Both the position numbers and the translations under genes were made by a program. A stretch of 27,388 nt of DNA from Acidobacteriaceae bacterium (GTDB taxonomy: Bacteria > Acidobacteriota > Terriglobia > Terriglobales > Acidobacteriaceae): contig PKXI01000285.1 of NCBI GenBank assembly GCA_003133425.1, forward strand, positions 266 through 27,653, written 5' to 3'. Within the stretch, counting starts at the first letter, position 1. Each line of letters starts with the position of its first letter. Below, piece after piece: positions 1 to 7,228 of this stretch. The notes beneath the pieces were generated by a model, which saw only the letters and a list, made by a program, of their open reading frames with translations, had not been told where the DNA came from and did not search any database.

Positions 1-1
1 C

Positions 2-163
2 GAAACCTACAAGTCCATCGATCGTGAGAGCTGGAAACGCGCATTGGCTGTTCGCGTCAGGCCAGAGTTGCTTCTGTCAGAGCATGTCGCTTTGAAGTCA
101 AGGGGGCGCGCTATTTGGCGATCTTACTTCTCCTTCGGAGGAGCCTTGCGTGAGAGCCTGTGA
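2..163 (+). CDS. Possible C-terminal end of an unrecognised gene (partial)
   Basis: The frame is open from the left edge of the window to a TGA at 161-163, giving 53 residues. The translation is basic and ends ...FGGALRESL. The other two plus-strand frames stop within this stretch. I do not recognise the family. It could be the tail of a gene cut by the window edge or chance open frame next to an insertion sequence. The following 64 bases, up to the transposase start at 228, probably include the left end of the insertion sequence, but I could not define its inverted repeat without the matching right end. Confidence 0.25.
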   Translation, partial: ETYKSIDRESWKRALAVRVRPELLLSEHVALKSRGRAIWRSYFSFGGALRESL

Positions 164-227
164 CTTTTTCGATGCACTTTGGAATATGGATTAAGTTTTC
201 CAGATCGCTTCAGGTTATAAGCAAGAC

Positions 228-990
228 ATGAGCGAATTCGGTGCGGCGAAGCCTGATTCAGCGGTGCGGTTGCGAAGGCCGGAACGTCGTCAGGTCGCGA
301 TGTTGATCCAGTGTCCGGACGATCTGGTCGGTGCGAACCATCCCGTTCGCATTGTGCTGGCGGTGGTGGAGAAGCTGGACCTGGAGCGTTTCCACGAGCC
401 GATCAAGGCGCGCGCAGGGCAAGCGGGCCGGGACGCGACCGACCCTCAGCTTCTGGTGGCGCTTTGGCTGTATGCCTGCATTCGAGGCATCGGCTCGGCG
501 CGGGAGCTTGCGCGGCGTTGTGAAGACAGTGCGGCCTTCCGCTGGCTGTGCGGCGGGGTCAGTGTAAATCACCGCTTGCTGTCGGACTTCCGAACCAATC
601 ACGGGGGAGCACTGGATGGGCTGTTCACGCAGGTGATCGCGTCTCTGGTGGACAAGGACGTAGTGCATGTAAGCCGCGTGAGCCAGGACGGTGTGCGGGT
701 CCGGGTGGGCGCCGGGGCGAGCAGTTTCCGCCGCCAGGAGCGGCTCGAGCAGATGCTTCAACAAGCCCGCCAACACGTGGAGCAGTTGCGTGCGCAGGTG
801 GACTCGCCGGAGCATGCTGCGCTGTCGGCGCGGCAGTTGTCGGCGCGCAAACGGGCCGCGGCAGAGAAGCAGCAACGGCTTGAGCAAGCCATCGCGCAGT
901 TGCCCGAGCTGAAGCAGAAGCAGGCCGAGGCGGCGCGCCGTGCCGGCCACGGCAAGCGCGGCGAGCAGATCCGGGCGCGCCAGCCGCGGG
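228..990 (+). pseudogene. IS1182-type transposase, 3' truncated
   Basis: The first ~255 residues read as the N-terminal half of an IS1182-family (IS5-like superfamily) transposase. There is a DUF772-type segment (residues ~25-125) with the typical run YACIRGIGSARELAR, AFRWLCGG and HRLLSDFR, followed by SQDGVRVRVGAG. A long Ala/Arg/Glu/Gln-rich coiled linker occupies residues ~165-250. In full-length members this linker leads to a catalytic C-terminal half with an STTDPEARVMK-like motif. Here that half is absent. After ...RARQPRV, at about 985-995, the DNA becomes the antisense of an ASPIC/VCBS gene, and the ORF ends at 1058 with a meaningless tail. The transposase therefore cannot be active. 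The truncation follows a deletion or rearrangement rather than a simple insertion, because no right end of the element is seen. Confidence 0.85.
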
Positions 991-1325
991 TACCCGTCGC
1001 CGTCCTCCCGGTAGAGTGTGATCATGGGATCGCCGCCAGCAAGGTAACGGTCGATTGAGGAATCGTTAACCACTGCGATGTCCAATTTGCCGTTGTTATT
1101 GCAATCCAGAAAGGCAACTCCTCCGCCGCTCATCGTTTCGATGACATAACGCCTGTTGAGATTCGTGTGAGGAAGAGTGCGAAGTCCGACCTCCGGCGAA
1201 ACGTCTCGAAAATGCGGCACAGAGGGCTGCGCGAGCTGCTTGGGCACGGCCACTGAGGGAGTTTGTGGGCTGAGAGTCTGGGCAGGGAAGAGCAGTACGA
1301 TGCAGGCTGACGTTTTATTCCTCAT
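985..1325 (-). pseudogene. N-terminal remnant of a secreted ASPIC/VCBS (CRTAC1-like) protein
   Basis: Read on the minus strand from an ATG at 1325, the peptide starts with a signal-peptide-like segment (MRNKTSACIVLLFPAQTL). It continues with FRDVSPEVGL, then GGGVAFLDCNNNGKLDIAVV and ITLYREDGDG. These are the first FG-GAP/VCBS repeat and calcium-loop-like motifs that open CRTAC1/ASPIC proteins. The homology stops at about 985-993, where the reading frame runs into antisense transposase sequence (YPRLARPDLL...). About 110 residues remain of a family normally 500-700 long, so the gene is dead. It is divergent from, and paralogous to, the intact ASPIC gene that begins about 200 bases to its right. 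This suggests a former pair, one member of which was lost through insertion-sequence activity. Confidence 0.75.
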
Positions 1326-1382
1326 CTTGCCCGGAATTCTAGCACTGCACAATGCCAACCATTCGCAGTATGCTGTTTCACC

Positions 1383-1499
1383 ATGAAGCTTCTTCTTCCT
1401 TCCATGTTTCTGCTTCTCTCAACTTCATTTCTTGGAGGCCAAACGCCTCCGACGGCGGAAGACAGCCGATATTCATCATGCAGTCGTTCAAACGTATAA
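1383..1499 (+). pseudogene. Orphan signal-peptide-like ORF, 38 aa (probable gene remnant)
   Basis: An ATG at 1383 opens a 38-residue frame whose start, MKLLLPSMFLLLSTSFLGG, looks like a classical Sec signal peptide (basic n-region, Leu-rich core, small residues before Gln). The remainder (QTPPTAEDSRYSS...) has no recognisable fold, and the frame stops at 1497-1499. No good Shine-Dalgarno sequence precedes it. The most economical reading is the surviving front of a secreted-protein gene, decayed in the same rearrangement that broke the neighbouring ASPIC gene. A genuine small exported peptide, or a leader peptide for the ASPIC gene starting 34 bases later, cannot be excluded. Confidence 0.3.
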
Positions 1500-1533
1500 T
1501 TTGGCGTACACCAAAAGCATCGGAGGAATTTCA

Positions 1534-3474
1534 TTGCCAAGTTTTCGCCGACGCTTTTTAAGCGTCCTGATCGTAATCCTTTTAACGTCGGTGGCTTCCT
1601 GGACACAGTCGGCACCCCAACAAAAGGAACCACAGCCGGTGCAACAGCCTAAAGCGCAAAACAGTATGGGCGGCATCGCTGGGGGTCTCGGTGCAGCCCC
1701 GGTCTATGACGAGCAGAAGCGGGCCATCACTGCGGGCGGATTTGTGGATTCCGGGCCAGTGATCTTTGAGGACATTACCAAAGCCGCGGGGCTCTCCGAT
1801 TGGCATCACAAAATGGGCGTGCCAGAGAAGGAATTCATCGTCGAGACCAATGGTTCTGGCGTGGGCCTTATCGACTACGACAATGATGGCTGGCTGGATA
1901 TCTACCTGGTGAACGGTTCAACCTTCAATGCGCTTGACGGCAAGGAGGAGGCGCCGCACGCAGCCCTGTTCCACAACAATCATGACGGAACATTCACGAA
2001 TGTGACCGCCAAGGCAGGCGTTTCAAACGACCGCTGGGGATATGGCGTCAGCATTGCCGACTACGACAACGACGGTTGGCCCGATATATTTGTCGGCAAC
2101 TACGGCAAGAACCGTCTCTACCACAACAATCACGACGGAACGTTTACTGACATGGCCGGGAAGGCCGGAGTAGAACTAGGCAACTGGTCGACCGGCTCTG
2201 CATGGGGAGACTACGATGGCGACGGTCTTTTGGACCTCTATGTTGCCGGCTATGTTCATTTCGATCGGGACAACCCGCCGATTTCCGGCTCCAAGGCAGT
2301 AGGGTACTCCAGCTGCCTGTATCGGGGCGTTGAAGTAAACTGCGGACCCCGCGGGTTGAGAGGCGAGCCCGATCATCTATTCCACAACAACGGCGACGGA
2401 ACCTTTACCGACGTGACCGCAAAGGCTGGCGTGGAGGACAAGGAACCCTATTACGGGTTCACGGCGATCTTTGTAGACATTAATGGGGACGGCAAGCCGG
2501 ACCTTGTCGTGGGCAACGACTCGGTGCCTAATTTTCTTTACATAAACAAGGGTGATGGTACCTTCGAAGACCAGAGCTATTTTTCAGGGTTCGCGCTGAA
2601 TGGCGATGGGCGTGAGATCGCCTCTATGGGGATTGCTGAGGGCGATTACGAGAACAACGGCCGGGTTGACTTTTTCGTTACCGACTTTGGCGACGACTAC
2701 AAGGTGCTTTACCACAACGACGGAGACGCGAATTTCTCAGACGTGAGCTACAAGGCCGGCGTTGCACAGACCACCATTCCCTTTGTCGGCTGGGGCGATG
2801 GATTCATGGACTACGACAACGACGGCTGGCTCGATCTCTTCATGGTCAACGGCAACGTCTACCCTCAGGTGGACCAGCACGATTGGGGCACGACCTTCGC
2901 CGAACGCTCGCTGCTCTTTCACAACGTCCCGGACAGAACTGGCAAGGATCGGAAATTCGAATATATTCCTCCGGTCAAGGGATCGGGTCTGGCAGCGGTC
3001 ATTCCGGCGCGTGGAGCGGCCTTTGGCGACCTGTTCAACGAAGGGAAGATTGATGTCATCATCAACCCGATTGATGGCCCGCCCGTATTGCTCCGTAATG
3101 TTAATCCCGATCATCATCACTGGGTGGAGATGAAGTTGGTGGGCGGCCCCAAAAGCCCTCGCGATGCTACCTGCGCCACCGCGTATCTGACAGCAAACGG
3201 GATGCGCCAGCGCCAGGATGTTCTGGCCAGTGGCAGTTACATTTCATCGAACGACCGACGCCTGCACTTTGGCCTGGGCGACGCTACAGACGCTGGGACG
3301 GTAGAGATTCATTGGCCTTCCGGGACCAAGGAAACGATCAAACTGCCTGCGGTCGACCGCATCTACACGATTACCGAAGGAAAAGGCATTGTGGGTGCGC
3401 TGTGCGGCGGCATGCCTTGTGTGGCCGCGTCTTCGTCCCCGGCGACTCCGCCGGTCGACCCGAACATTCATTGA
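1534..3474 (+). CDS. Secreted CRTAC1/ASPIC-UnbV repeat protein
   Basis: I choose the TTG at 1534 (646 aa) because GGAGGA sits 7 bases upstream and the product then begins with a proper signal peptide, PSFRRRFLSVLIVILLTSVA. The in-frame ATG at 1432 lacks a ribosome site and would add a basic, non-secretory leader. The mature part carries repeated FG-GAP/VCBS units with Asp/Asn-rich calcium loops (DYDNDGWLDIYLVNG, DYDNDGWPDIFVGN, DYDGDGLLDLYVAG, DINGDGKPDLVVGND, DYDNDGWLDLFMVNG) and paired HNN.DGTFTD motifs, as expected of a beta-propeller. The UnbV/ASPIC domain is C-terminal, with HHWVEMKLVGG, ASGSYISSNDRRLHFGLG and VEIHWPSGTKE. It is probably periplasmic or surface-exposed. The biochemical role of the family is not established. 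It is convergent with two TPR genes, a pairing I associate with Acidobacteria and Planctomycetes. Confidence 0.9.
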   Translation: MPSFRRRFLSVLIVILLTSVASWTQSAPQQKEPQPVQQPKAQNSMGGIAGGLGAAPVYDEQKRAITAGGFVDSGPVIFEDITKAAGLSDWHHKMGVPEKEFIVETNGSGVGLIDYDNDGWLDIYLVNGSTFNALDGKEEAPHAALFHNNHDGTFTNVTAKAGVSNDRWGYGVSIADYDNDGWPDIFVGNYGKNRLYHNNHDGTFTDMAGKAGVELGNWSTGSAWGDYDGDGLLDLYVAGYVHFDRDNPPISGSKAVGYSSCLYRGVEVNCGPRGLRGEPDHLFHNNGDGTFTDVTAKAGVEDKEPYYGFTAIFVDINGDGKPDLVVGNDSVPNFLYINKGDGTFEDQSYFSGFALNGDGREIASMGIAEGDYENNGRVDFFVTDFGDDYKVLYHNDGDANFSDVSYKAGVAQTTIPFVGWGDGFMDYDNDGWLDLFMVNGNVYPQVDQHDWGTTFAERSLLFHNVPDRTGKDRKFEYIPPVKGSGLAAVIPARGAAFGDLFNEGKIDVIINPIDGPPVLLRNVNPDHHHWVEMKLVGGPKSPRDATCATAYLTANGMRQRQDVLASGSYISSNDRRLHFGLGDATDAGTVEIHWPSGTKETIKLPAVDRIYTITEGKGIVGALCGGMPCVAASSSPATPPVDPNIH

Positions 3475-3568
3475 TTAGTTGGACGTCCCGCAGGAAGTCC
3501 TCCCGTGCGGCGGCAATACCGGAGAGCGCAGCCGAATAGCCCGCGAGATTCATGAATGGTGTTCAAGA

Positions 3569-5143
3569 TTATGGCTGGTGGGAAGTCGCAACTGAGGATT
3601 GGGGTTGGAAACTTCCACCTCGTTCCCGTTGCTTGCGCAGCGTATCATCTCGCTGTTTGCTTATGAGTGCTTGAGTTTGCTGCGCTTCTTGTTCGGCTTT
3701 GTCTCGGAGCCCGAGATGTTCATAGGCCCGGCGCAACTGATAATGACCCGCTGCAAATTGAGGATTCAACTCGATAACGTGTTCAAACGCCAGTCGAGCC
3801 TCTGGCCATTCCTCCCTGGAAGCGTAGAGCTTGCCGAGTTCAAAAGAAGGATCAGGAGAGTTGGGCTCCAATTGTGCTGCCTGCTTCAGTGCACCAAGAG
3901 CCTCCTGCTCTCGGCCCAGGCGACTGGCTAACAGACCGAAGTAATACTCCAGCAGGTAACGGCCAGGTCTCTTGGCACACGCCGCTTCAAGGATGCGAAT
4001 GGCCTCAGTGTCATTTGCCTGGCGTGCGTAGGTTTGTGCCAGACCAACATATGCAGCATCAAGTTCCGGGTTTTCAGCGAGCGCGGCTTGGAATGCCTCG
4101 CGTGCAGCGACATAGTCTCCCTTGATCATTTCCACTGCGCCGAGGCGCAGTTTCAGAGGTGAAGGTGCGGCAGTTTCCACCATGTTCGTTTGAATGAACT
4201 CGATCGCTTCGTCGTAGCGGTCCATGTCCATCAACAAGCGGGTGTAATCCAGAGTTCGATCTGGATTGGAGGGGTCGGCCACCGCGGCAGCACGATAAGC
4301 CTCCAAAGCCTCAGGCATCTTTTGCTGCGCTTCGAACGCCGAACCAAGGAACATGAGTGTGTCTGCATGTGCTGGCTGTTCCGTGTGCAATGCAGTAAGG
4401 AGCGTTGATGCCTCCGCTGACTGGCCGTCGTAGAGTAGCGCCAGCGCAAGGTTGTAACGATTTCCCCATGACGGGTCTAATTTTGCAATTCGCTGGAAGC
4501 AATGCACCGCTTGCTCATGGAACCCGCGCCGGCTAAGGAGTACGGCGATCGAATATTCCCGTTCCGATGAAACTTGGTTGGTCTCCTCCATGCGCTTAAC
4601 TCGGGTGGTGGCATCATCCACGCGCCCAAGGCGAATGTATGCCTCGACCAAACCTGCGCCGGCTTCCTGATCGTTGTCAATCAACTGGCCCGCATGGGAG
4701 GCCTGGTCAACTGCTTCAGCATCACGATCCGTGACAAGCGCGAGCAACGATAGATAGTAGTGCGCAAAGGGATCTCCCGGACTCAGGCGGGATGCTTCGC
4801 GCAGTTCCGGCTCTGCACCAGCATAGTCTTTCGCGGTGAGCAGATTGTAGCCAAGATTGCGGTGAGGCGCCGCCTGCGAAGGGTCAAGGCGAATCGCGTT
4901 GCGGTAGTGAGTGGCGGCAGTGTCGGGGTGGCCGAGCTTGGTCTCTGTAATTCCGAGCAGGTTCTCAATCGTGGCATTGCGCGGCGAATCGCGATGCGCT
5001 TCCTCCAACTTGATCAATGCCTGTTCGTAATGTCCCTCGCGGATCAGCGTCACTCCCTCGTCCAATGCAGCGGATTGGGCCTTCAGGAAAGAAGCGAGCG
5101 CGAGAAAGAGAATCGCAGGCACGATGGTCCGATACCACTTCAT
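3569..5143 (-). CDS. Exported TPR-repeat protein (second gene of TPR pair)
   Basis: The 524-residue product starts with a signal peptide (MKWYRTIVPAILFLALASFLKAQ). It then consists almost entirely of ~34-residue tetratricopeptide repeats, for example EGHYEQALIKLEEAHRDSP, HPDTAATHYRNAIRLDP, KDYAGAEPELREASRLSP and REEWPEARLAFEHVIELNP. The tail after residue ~490 is polar and Gln/Ser-rich. No enzymatic domain is visible, so a scaffolding or protein-binding role in the periplasm is likely. Its ATG overlaps the stop of the upstream TPR gene as ATGA, and its Shine-Dalgarno (GGGAGAAG) lies inside that gene, so the two are translationally coupled. It converges with the ASPIC gene across 94 bases. Confidence 0.9.
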   Translation of the reverse strand: MKWYRTIVPAILFLALASFLKAQSAALDEGVTLIREGHYEQALIKLEEAHRDSPRNATIENLLGITETKLGHPDTAATHYRNAIRLDPSQAAPHRNLGYNLLTAKDYAGAEPELREASRLSPGDPFAHYYLSLLALVTDRDAEAVDQASHAGQLIDNDQEAGAGLVEAYIRLGRVDDATTRVKRMEETNQVSSEREYSIAVLLSRRGFHEQAVHCFQRIAKLDPSWGNRYNLALALLYDGQSAEASTLLTALHTEQPAHADTLMFLGSAFEAQQKMPEALEAYRAAAVADPSNPDRTLDYTRLLMDMDRYDEAIEFIQTNMVETAAPSPLKLRLGAVEMIKGDYVAAREAFQAALAENPELDAAYVGLAQTYARQANDTEAIRILEAACAKRPGRYLLEYYFGLLASRLGREQEALGALKQAAQLEPNSPDPSFELGKLYASREEWPEARLAFEHVIELNPQFAAGHYQLRRAYEHLGLRDKAEQEAQQTQALISKQRDDTLRKQRERGGSFQPQSSVATSHQP

Positions 5144-7068
5144 TGCTTCTCCCGATCGTCTTTGTGGTCATCGCCGGAGGGCGAGGCAGATTCCTCGTTT
5201 TTGATAGCACGGACCTGGGCAAACATTTGTGCGGCCTCCGCATTCTTACCTTCAGAGTGCAGAACTTGCCCAAGCTGATAGTGCATGGAGCCATCATGGT
5301 CATGCGTGAGCCCGCGTCTCAGCACCTCTTCGGCGCGGGCGTAGCTTTTCTGCGTGGCGTATGCACGCCCCAATTGCGAATAGGCCGGCCACAAATCAGG
5401 CTTGCTGCGAATTGCCAACTCCAGATGCGGAATTGCTTCCTCGATGCGATGGTCGGCTACCAACACAGCGCCAAGTTCGCCGTTGGCCTCCGGATGACCT
5501 GGATCGAGTTCCAATTGCCGTGTCAACTCCGCAAACGCGTGGTCTGCATCGCCATGTTTCCAATAAAGGTGACCGAGCCAGAAGTGTACGTCGGGGAGAT
5601 TAGGTCGCGCCGCAGCGACGGCAAGATACTCCGTGAGTGCTTTGTCATCTTCTTCGCGGTCGGCATAAAGCTGGCCGAGGAGTTGATGTACGTGATAAGA
5701 ATCTGGCGCTGCAGCAAGCAGACGGGCAATTTGATCCGTGGAGATTTGACGCCGCGTAAAAACCAGCTCATAGCGTGCGGAAAAATCACGGGGATGAATT
5801 GCCAGCCAGCGAAGAAGCGCTGCCTCGGCGGCGTCAAAGTGATGTTGGTGCAACGCATCCTTCGCCTGGGCAAGAGCATTGACAGACGGCCGTGAGACTG
5901 GAGGAGCCGAGGCAAGTTGTTGGTAGGCTCGCTCCGCTGCGTCAAAGTTACCTGACCGCGCGTACAAGGCCGAGAGCGTAACCTCTCCTGCGGGAGTTGG
6001 TGTCTGCATCGCTTCCAGATCTTCTGCTGCTTTGCGGCACATTCCAAGAAGCTCAGCATCTGCACTGTTGCCATTGATTCGGTCATTCGCAGGAAGCCCC
6101 AACGCATCGAGCGCCTCGCTCCGGTCTCTTTCCATGGCTTGATCTATCCGGGAGAGGCCCTCTGCTTGTTTTCCGGCAAGAACCAACAACTCTCCACTGC
6201 GAGCCAGCACGGCAGCAGAACTCGGCGCTAATGCCGCCGCATGATCCAACTGCATCTGCGCGGCGTGCAGGTTCGCTTCCTGAAGAAGAACTTCCGCTAG
6301 TTCCAGATGCGCGTCGACCGAGTGCGGGTCACGCGCGATGGCACGGCGGAGATGGCCTTCGGCCTTGGTCCAATCGCGATCTGCTGCATACGCACTTGCG
6401 TAAATCCGATCGGAGATGGCTGTTCCTGTGGAGTCCCCGAGAAGCTGCTCCGACTGCTGCTTGGCGGCTTTGCCGTAGGCCTCGCCAAGTGCAAAGAGCA
6501 GATCTGGATCGTCGGGGAATTGCGTAGCGGCCTTGCGCAATTGAAGCAAAGCCGCATCCATTTGTCCTGCATCCCAGAGCGCGGTCCCCAGCCAGCTCTG
6601 GCCCATTTTATCCTTCGGATCAAGTCGTATCGCCTCGCGCAAGTGAGTCACACCCTGCGCCGGGTGGTTCAGTCTCACTTCGTCAATTCCCAGCCAAAGA
6701 TCCACGCCACGCATTCCGGGCCTCAGCTTTTCAGCCGAAGCAAGAGCCTTTGCGGAATTCTCGAATTCTCCGTGAGCATAGTAGGCGAGCCCCAGGTTTA
6801 CATAAACCTCGGGCAATCGGGACTGGAGCCGCAGGACTTGCTGATACTCGGCAATCGCGTCATCAAGCTGCCCGCGTTGCTGTGCCTGCTGCGCTGCGAG
6901 GAAGTGTTCCTGTACCTGGGCCTGGATCTGTGAATTGACCACCTGCGCGGTACCGCCTGACGAGAGCAGGCATGCAATCGGAATCACTCCAGCGAAAACT
7001 AGAAATCGCCGGCTGCGGATGCGGAACATGGATTGATAGTAGCGTATTTTCACGTCACTGGATGCCAT
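5140..7068 (-). CDS. Exported TPR-repeat protein (first gene of TPR pair)
   Basis: The product is 642 residues. The ATG at 7068 has AGGA 7 bases upstream. An internal Met (residue 14, MFRIRSRRFLVFAG) would give a more compact signal peptide but has no ribosome site. The hydrophobic segment RRFLVFAGVIPIACLLSSGG is followed by TPR repeats covering most of the protein: QLDDAIAEYQQVLRLQS, GEFENSAKALASAEKLRP, NHPAQGVTHLREAIRLDP, REEDDKALTEYLAVAAARP, GDADHAFAELTRQLELDP, HRIEEAIPHLELAIRSKP, KSYARAEEVLRRGL. The C-terminus is charged. It is predicted periplasmic or inner-membrane anchored, and is the first gene of a two-gene TPR operon. A terminator-like hairpin separates it from the receptor gene upstream, so it probably has its own promoter in the 160-base gap. 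Confidence 0.88.
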   Translation of the reverse strand: MASSDVKIRYYQSMFRIRSRRFLVFAGVIPIACLLSSGGTAQVVNSQIQAQVQEHFLAAQQAQQRGQLDDAIAEYQQVLRLQSRLPEVYVNLGLAYYAHGEFENSAKALASAEKLRPGMRGVDLWLGIDEVRLNHPAQGVTHLREAIRLDPKDKMGQSWLGTALWDAGQMDAALLQLRKAATQFPDDPDLLFALGEAYGKAAKQQSEQLLGDSTGTAISDRIYASAYAADRDWTKAEGHLRRAIARDPHSVDAHLELAEVLLQEANLHAAQMQLDHAAALAPSSAAVLARSGELLVLAGKQAEGLSRIDQAMERDRSEALDALGLPANDRINGNSADAELLGMCRKAAEDLEAMQTPTPAGEVTLSALYARSGNFDAAERAYQQLASAPPVSRPSVNALAQAKDALHQHHFDAAEAALLRWLAIHPRDFSARYELVFTRRQISTDQIARLLAAAPDSYHVHQLLGQLYADREEDDKALTEYLAVAAARPNLPDVHFWLGHLYWKHGDADHAFAELTRQLELDPGHPEANGELGAVLVADHRIEEAIPHLELAIRSKPDLWPAYSQLGRAYATQKSYARAEEVLRRGLTHDHDGSMHYQLGQVLHSEGKNAEAAQMFAQVRAIKNEESASPSGDDHKDDREKQ

Positions 7069-7145
7069 TGCGCGATCCTGTAGGGTGCCTTTCTACTGGT
7101 CGGAACGTCGTGCTGTCTGGATGGTGCAGCATGCAAAAGGACAAC

Positions 7146-7177
7146 ACTCCCGAACCTCGCTGAAGAGGCCCGGGAGT
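7146..7177 (-). terminator. Intrinsic terminator after the receptor operon
   Basis: The arms ACTCCCG (7146-7152) and CGGGAGT (7171-7177) pair. Inside them CCTC (7155-7158) pairs with GAGG (7165-7168) around a six-base loop. Read on the minus strand the stem is followed by a T-rich stretch (GTTGTCCTTTT, plus-strand 7135-7145). It lies about 50 bases beyond the receptor stop codon and upstream of the TPR gene start, which fits termination of the GH130-MFS-receptor transcript. The U tract is interrupted, so efficiency is uncertain. Confidence 0.6.
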
Positions 7178-7228
7178 ATTGGGTCGTTTTCAAACGTCGG
7201 ACGTAACTGGGCAGGTTGACCGGTAGCG

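Noticed and set aside
258..984. Minus-strand continuation of the ASPIC remnant frame as a 366-residue protein
   Set aside because: Beyond position ~985 it is simply the antisense of the transposase, with Leu/Arg-rich low-complexity translation. Only 985-1325 has family signals.
1177..1386. Plus-strand 69-codon frame
   Set aside because: It is antisense to the ASPIC remnant, with no ribosome site and no recognisable product.
3371..3553. Minus-strand 60-codon frame starting MNLAGYSAALSGIAAAREDF
   Set aside because: The first ~29 residues look protein-like, but the rest is antisense to the ASPIC C-terminus and there is no ribosome site. It may be a tiny relic in the convergent gap and cannot be supported as a gene.
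4760..5895. Long plus-strand frames opposite the TPR genes (4760-5278 and 5017-5895)
   Set aside because: They are shadows of the TPR coding frames, basic and Cys/Arg-rich, with no domains.
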